From Gnetum montanum (taxonomy: Eukaryota; Streptophyta; Gnetopsida; Gnetales; Gnetaceae): 64,000 bases of DNA. The position numbers and the translations under genes are program-made. Positions within the stretch are counted from its first letter, which is position 1; each line of letters opens with the position of its first letter. Shown one piece after another: positions 59,121 through 64,000 of this stretch. The notes beneath the pieces were generated by a model. It saw only the letters and a list, made by a program, of their open reading frames with translations, did no database searches and was not told the DNA's origin. The stretch is from contig MNCI01025069.1 in NCBI GenBank assembly GCA_015680685.1, positions 143,180 to 207,179 of the forward strand, read 5' to 3'.

Positions 59121-61016
59121 TCATTGAAGGCCCTTAGTTCTTTCTGAGTTTTTTTTTTTTACATATTTTTGTTTTACACATTTTTTTTGCACATTTCTTT
59201 AATTTTTCTTGTTTTTTCTTATTTTTTATTTTTTTTTGTTTCACACCATCGTTCGTATTTTTACCATTTCTTTGTGTGATTTTATTTTGTTTCTTTCATC
59301 ACCTAATAAGTATTCATGATGGTGGTATGAATAATATTATATCGATTGCTAATATTTGGATCTTACCTTTGAAGTATGATGTCAATATTAAGGTATGGTT
59401 CTTTTGTTTAATAGGAAATGAGTTCATGTCGTTCATACATCCATAAAGCCTATGGTCTCCCTTGGCTTGGAATTGTACAGTCCCTTTTCTCTAATAAAAC
59501 TGTTAACAAAGTGGTGGCTGAGTATTTCTCAAACTAAGGAAGGACTCAAGGGGTGGAAAGGGTGTGACTTCAAGGGGATTCAATGCATTTGTACTAGCTA
59601 TTCTCTTGAGTTCTCAGATGCTTTTTCTTTGGGTTCTCCACCATTCTGACCATTCATCAAATCACCAAAATCTAAGTTCATAAAAATAAGTGTTTGCATG
59701 ATGTAGTTCTCACATGAAAAACACAAAAAAAAAGTAAGAATTCAAAGCATACCCCTTAGACACAATAACGCAATTGGGCTACACGCACTGGTTATGGCAC
59801 TAGAAAGACATGTTACCCATGCCTGAAGGTTCCCTCTAACTAAGGCCCTTTCTCTCTTCCTAGTTCTCCATCTTGCTCTCCTTGGAATGGTGGTGACTTT
59901 TTGTAGAGGCATTCTTGTTACTTCAAGGGGATAGGTTGGTCAAAAGTGTTGATGTGAGGTCACTGAATGAGGATTGTTGAGCCTGGATCTAGAATGAGTT
60001 CTACTTGGTCACATTAACCATAAAACACACAAGGGACTTTACACAACCTTGTTCTTGGGTTTTCATTCCATTCTCTCCTCTCCACCTTTCTTTTCCATTT
60101 TTCACCTCATTGCCAGTTTTATCATTAGTCCATATTTTGATCCATGCATCGTTTTTCCTTGGTAATTTTTGGTGGGTAAGTTTTTAACTCTTGCGTCTAA
60201 TTGACATTCCTAGAGCCTATAGACTCTTTGGTTTGTGGGTTTGTCAGGGCACTAAAGGCATGAGCCTACTTTGGGGAGGACCCATTAGCATTCCTTTTTG
60301 GTGCATTTTTTAAGCTCTTCTCCTTAAACATTTCCTGTAATCAACAAATTTTATTTCATCCCAATCCATGACATCCATTTTATTAGTGTTGTCATTGTTA
60401 ATTTTTCTCCATCTTTCTTATTCTGCATCTTTTTCCATCCTATCGCTACCAGAGGTTCGCTCTTAGTCATGGGGGTTCTAGTACAATTTTTTCAATTTTT
60501 CCTAACCCCTACACCATAAGTAGTCACTAGTGTTAAAACTCCAGAATCAGTATATACCATAACAACAACTCAGTCAATTCCCTTTACATTGAGGCAAGGT
60601 ATCAATTACATTGTGATTTATCTACCCTCACTCATTTGTGATTGTGTTGTGTGTGCAGATGGTAATCATGCAACAATGGACTGGGCCTAGACAAAACACT
60701 TAGGATGGACCAAAACTGGAATGTTTATGAAAGAAACAAGATTGGTGGCGTGGCTATGGATAACAATGGAAGGTGCAATCTTGGCACTGGCGGCAACACA
60801 TCTTCTTCTTTCTCTCTCTCCTTCTCTCCCAACTACCAAACAAGGCCAAATGTCATTTATGTATAGTGTTCACTTTTGTGGTCATGAACACTAATGTTTT
60901 CATGTATTGTATTGTTGATCTATTCACCGGGCATGTTGAGTCTATCTCCCTACTCTACTGTTAATGGTCATTCAATCAATAATCCCATACCTTCCCAATA
61001 TTTTGTAAGGAACTCA
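59121..61016 (+). other. Element B post-pol region
   Basis: Similar along its length to 22461-24300 of element A, with no intact frame. It contains the acceptor-like gtgtgtgcag before ATG 60659. The polypurine tract and LTR start are lost at the N at 61017. Confidence 0.55.
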
Positions 61017-61017
61017 N

Positions 61018-61597
61018 CAACACACTTTGTGTATGAAAATAAAGATGAACTTTATGATAAGCCTTGCAGCATACAGAATAGATTAATTAGTGTTAATTAT
61101 TATTTAATGCTTTCCTAGTTAATTAATGATTTCTCTCTCCTTACAACTCTCTTAGTTAAATACACTCAATACAACCACTTCGAGCATGCATGTAGTGCTT
61201 GGTAACCCAGTAACGATTAGCATTTGGTAATCCTAGCAGTGTTGCACTAGTTTAGGATGTGTACGGCAAGTGGGAATGGATAATGGTGTTAGGAGTACTT
61301 AGAACTTAGTTAATGAATAGTTAAATTAGATTAGTTACTAAGTTATTTCTCTCTCCCCCGCCCCCCCTCCTTATTAGTGCAAGATATAAAACACATAAAA
61401 GCCATAAAAATCATATGCCTCAAGCTTATTTAACCATACAACCATGACATACAAGGAAGTTTGGGAAGATAATGATTAATCAACCCATTATTGTTCCACA
61501 CAGGTGCATAGGCACTTAGTCCTTGGAATTCGACTGCATCATGCATGAAACACTCATATTCGTATGGTTGAGCATAGGGGTACCTCACCACTCATCA
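61018..61597 (+). repeat. Element B 3' LTR, incomplete at an N
   Basis: Begins in mid-LTR (equivalent to about 52685) right after the N at 61017 and ends CTCATCA. The first roughly 205 bases of the LTR, present in the 5' copy, are missing. Confidence 0.85.
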
Positions 61598-61602
61598 ACC
61601 AT

Positions 61603-63422
61603 GTACCAACTGTAGGGATGAACACACCTATGCTCTTTCACTCTCAAGATGAGGCCTAAGATAGGACCTTCATGGATGCATCACAGTGGGTATCAATCCA
61701 TACTACCTCCAAGGTGCCTCATCACCAACCTGTTCACATCCTCATGTTAGCATCACCCATCAATGATCATCACAAGCATCATTGTGAAGACATGTACACA
61801 TTCCAGCTAGCTTAAGCCAATGTATGTCATAAGCACAACACATCCGAAAAAACATAACATAACCACATATATCCACACCTAATAGTTACAGTCATTCAAT
61901 GAAAACAATATTATGATTCGACAAAACAACATTAATATCACAATATGACAAAACAATACCATATTTCTCAGACTTCATGTAATTCCACCCAAATGATTGC
62001 TATAATAACCTTCAAAATGATATATGGCCAAAGAGAAAACCAATCCCACAATTAGAAAGTACTTCCAAAAACAATCCCAATGATACTAATTTTACCTAAA
62101 TTAGACTCCTAGAAGCAAAGTTATGTGCATTCAAAGTTTTAATAACATGGTATTTAATAATATTTAATTATCATCATGAAGGATTGGAACTCCGAAAAAT
62201 GCTTGCATCCTAATAGGCCCTAGAAATATCATATTCCAATCATATCAATCTCATCAACATCACATATCATATTCTACAAGTTCACATTATACCATACATT
62301 GCATATATATTACTACATAATTTGTAACCAAAATTGGACAATTTCAAGAAATAGGAAAAATAACATGTATAAGCTTAATCTTTGAGCTCTCTATCCCACA
62401 TGCCCACATTGCATTATCGTATACACTAATCCAACACAAAAATATAGGAAAAAGGTAAAGACAATCCACTAATTAAAATTGTTAGGGTAGAAAGGTTGAA
62501 ACAAGCAGAAAACCCTCAAAAATCAAGCAGGACTTCATTTTGCTCCCAGCAAGTTATGAGTCCACATAGATATGACCATAGCAATCCCAACTCTAGGTTC
62601 AAAGCAAGCAAAAATTTTCCATAAAACTCAGAATCTAGAAAAATGTGGAACAAATCAAGAGAGAAGAAAGAAAAATTAAAGAATAAGCTCCAATGTGTTT
62701 CTATTAATGGGAACACACCCACAAAAAAATAGAAACCCAAAACCCAATTTCTATGGGTAGGCAATGGTGAGGTGAGATGGTGGGTATAGAAAAAATAATC
62801 AAAAATATAACCTATACTTTTTTACTATATGCATTTTAATAAAACAAAAAACCAACCATGTGCTTCTTTTCTCACATGATGTGAATTCACATTTTTTTTT
62901 CTTTTGAATTATTTAGAATTTTTTTAAATGAACTATTTTCATAGGCTATCTTTATTTTTTCGTTCACAACTAATGTCATAAACCTTAATCATGCGTAACA
63001 AACACACCAGACTCCAAATCAAAATCTATTTGAACCTATGAGATTCTTATCAAATGCTCTACACATTCACATGCCCAAATCACCCTTGAACATTATGCAA
63101 CATATCACTATAGTGTAAATGCATAAATACCAAAATCACACATAAAGCATAAAGACATACCGGATAGGTGCTTTTGTACCCCAATCCAACACCCTTGCCA
63201 GCAACCTCACTTGTCTAACACATCACATAGGGCTAGTGTACATAATCACATTAGTTAAGCATGTAAAGACATTATAATCGTAACATAAAGAAGAAGCCTC
63301 ATAACATATAAAATATATTTATATTACATTAACTCATCCCCGACAACCCACCAGGACTCCACACATAATATATAAATTATAAGCATATGACCATACCTAA
63401 TGTCTTTGGATGGGATGTAACA
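61603..63422 (-). repeat. Element C 5' LTR, outer part
   Basis: Continues from 52478. It matches 39375-39939 and then 45811-47057, so it preserves the uninterrupted site into which the pararetrovirus went in the other LTR (about 62170). Confidence 0.88.
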
Positions 63423-63427
63423 GCTCA

Positions 63428-64000
63428 TGTAATTATTAGTGTAGAATGCTCATTTAATTATAAATGGATTAGCGTATTATTCAAAGAGTTGCAACTATTT
63501 GAATGCATTATTTTAAAAAGAAAATGTAGAAAAGAATATATTAAACAAAATAAAAATTTTAGTTATTATACTCTATTATAAGTCTATCAACATTTGCTAT
63601 GATACATATAAATAACTACTTTTCTTGGTATTAGTATTTAGCACCACTAATGATGAATCCAAAGATGATTTAAAGCAAGTATGATTTTAGATTGTAAAAA
63701 ACATATACTTAGAAGGAATCTATCTTTGTTTAGGATATTAGAAAAAAAAAAAACAACTCTATTATATTAGTGATCAACTAGTTATTCTTTATGAGTGTGT
63801 TATATAGGTCTTAGTCTAGAAAATAAATATTGGAAACAGAGAGAAGAAATTCAAAAGCTTTTTTTATGCTCAATGATTTCAAATTGAAGAGACAAACATA
63901 GTATTATATTATGTGTCTTGAAAAAAAGATGATGCACTTAGAAGTCAAAGCTATTTGTTAGGTTATAGTTTACACTCAGAATCTTTCTGCATTATCATTG
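63428..64000. other. Right flank of element C, no gene seen
   Basis: AT-rich DNA. A short open stretch at 63387-63581 crosses the LTR edge and is not a gene. Confidence 0.45.

Larger units (their letters stand above)
52479..61597 (+). mobile_element. Element B: second Athila/Tat-like element, inside the 5' LTR of C
   Basis: Same family as element A, plus strand, starting TGATGAATC and ending CTCATCA. Flanked by GCCAT (52474-52478) and ACCAT (61598-61602), a site duplication with one change; the empty site in the other LTR of C (about 39372) supports GCCAT. All domains are present but broken. Both LTRs contain a gap N. Confidence 0.9.
38475..63422 (-). mobile_element. Element C: chromovirus-type Ty3/gypsy element hosting two insertions
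   Basis: Runs from TGTAACACC (38475) to GGGATGTAACA (63422), flanked by a perfect GCTCA duplication at 38470-38474 and 63423-63427. Internal sequence 47058-51571 encodes gag, protease, reverse transcriptase, RNase H, integrase and a C-terminal chromodomain, all on the minus strand. The left (3') LTR is 38475 to about 39939 plus about 45811-47057, interrupted by a pararetrovirus. The right (5') LTR is 51572-52478 plus 61603-63422, interrupted by element B. With insertions removed both LTRs are about 2.7 kb. All coding regions have stops. Confidence 0.92.

Noticed and set aside
1-64000. tRNA, rRNA or small RNA genes
   Set aside because: I saw no cloverleaf-compatible A and B boxes, rRNA cores or snRNA motifs by eye. 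A tRNAscan-SE or Infernal search would be decisive.

Overview
This window looks like nuclear DNA of a seed plant. It holds one intact-looking gene with plant introns, a galactinol synthase on the minus strand at 3271-4885. Almost everything else is old, nested transposon sequence and an endogenous plant pararetrovirus. Gene density is very low, the elements are heavily decayed, and their in-frame stops are mostly C-to-T type. That fits a very large, slowly purged genome such as a conifer or other gymnosperm, but this is inference; no sequence here names the species.

Layout. 1-3266: a GC-rich block bracketed by a 29-base inverted repeat, then AT-rich intergenic DNA. 3271-5450: galactinol synthase (four exons, 317 residues) and its promoter, which has a TATA box, three DRE/CRT cores, an ACGT core and a heat-shock element. 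7520-8935: a broken second galactinol synthase in the same orientation. 11577-12760 and 33936-35520: two diverged copies of a repeat, each with the remains of the same unrecognised reading frame of about 250 codons. 13400-28600: a Helitron relic (Rep and PIF1-type helicase, then an RPA-like OB-fold frame), split by Ty3/gypsy element A (15209-25140, site duplication ACATT). 31130-32510: a minus-strand gene relic built of a tandemly repeated two-exon module that I do not recognise.

38475-63422 is one large minus-strand chromovirus (element C) with LTRs of about 2.7 kb and a perfect GCTCA site duplication. Its left (3') LTR is split by a Caulimoviridae-like pararetrovirus (about 39940-45810). 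That virus copy is itself interrupted by part of an LTR related to those of A and B, next to a 233-base gap. The right (5') LTR of C is split by element B (52479-61597), a second copy of the A family. Elements A and B have a tRNA-Asp-type primer site and Athila/Tat-like domain order.

Single Ns mark contig joins. Two are flanked by unmerged duplicate sequence, two bracket a segment that appears to be inverted, and one sits in each LTR of element B where complementary pieces are missing. Apart from galactinol synthase, I expect no functional protein from this window.
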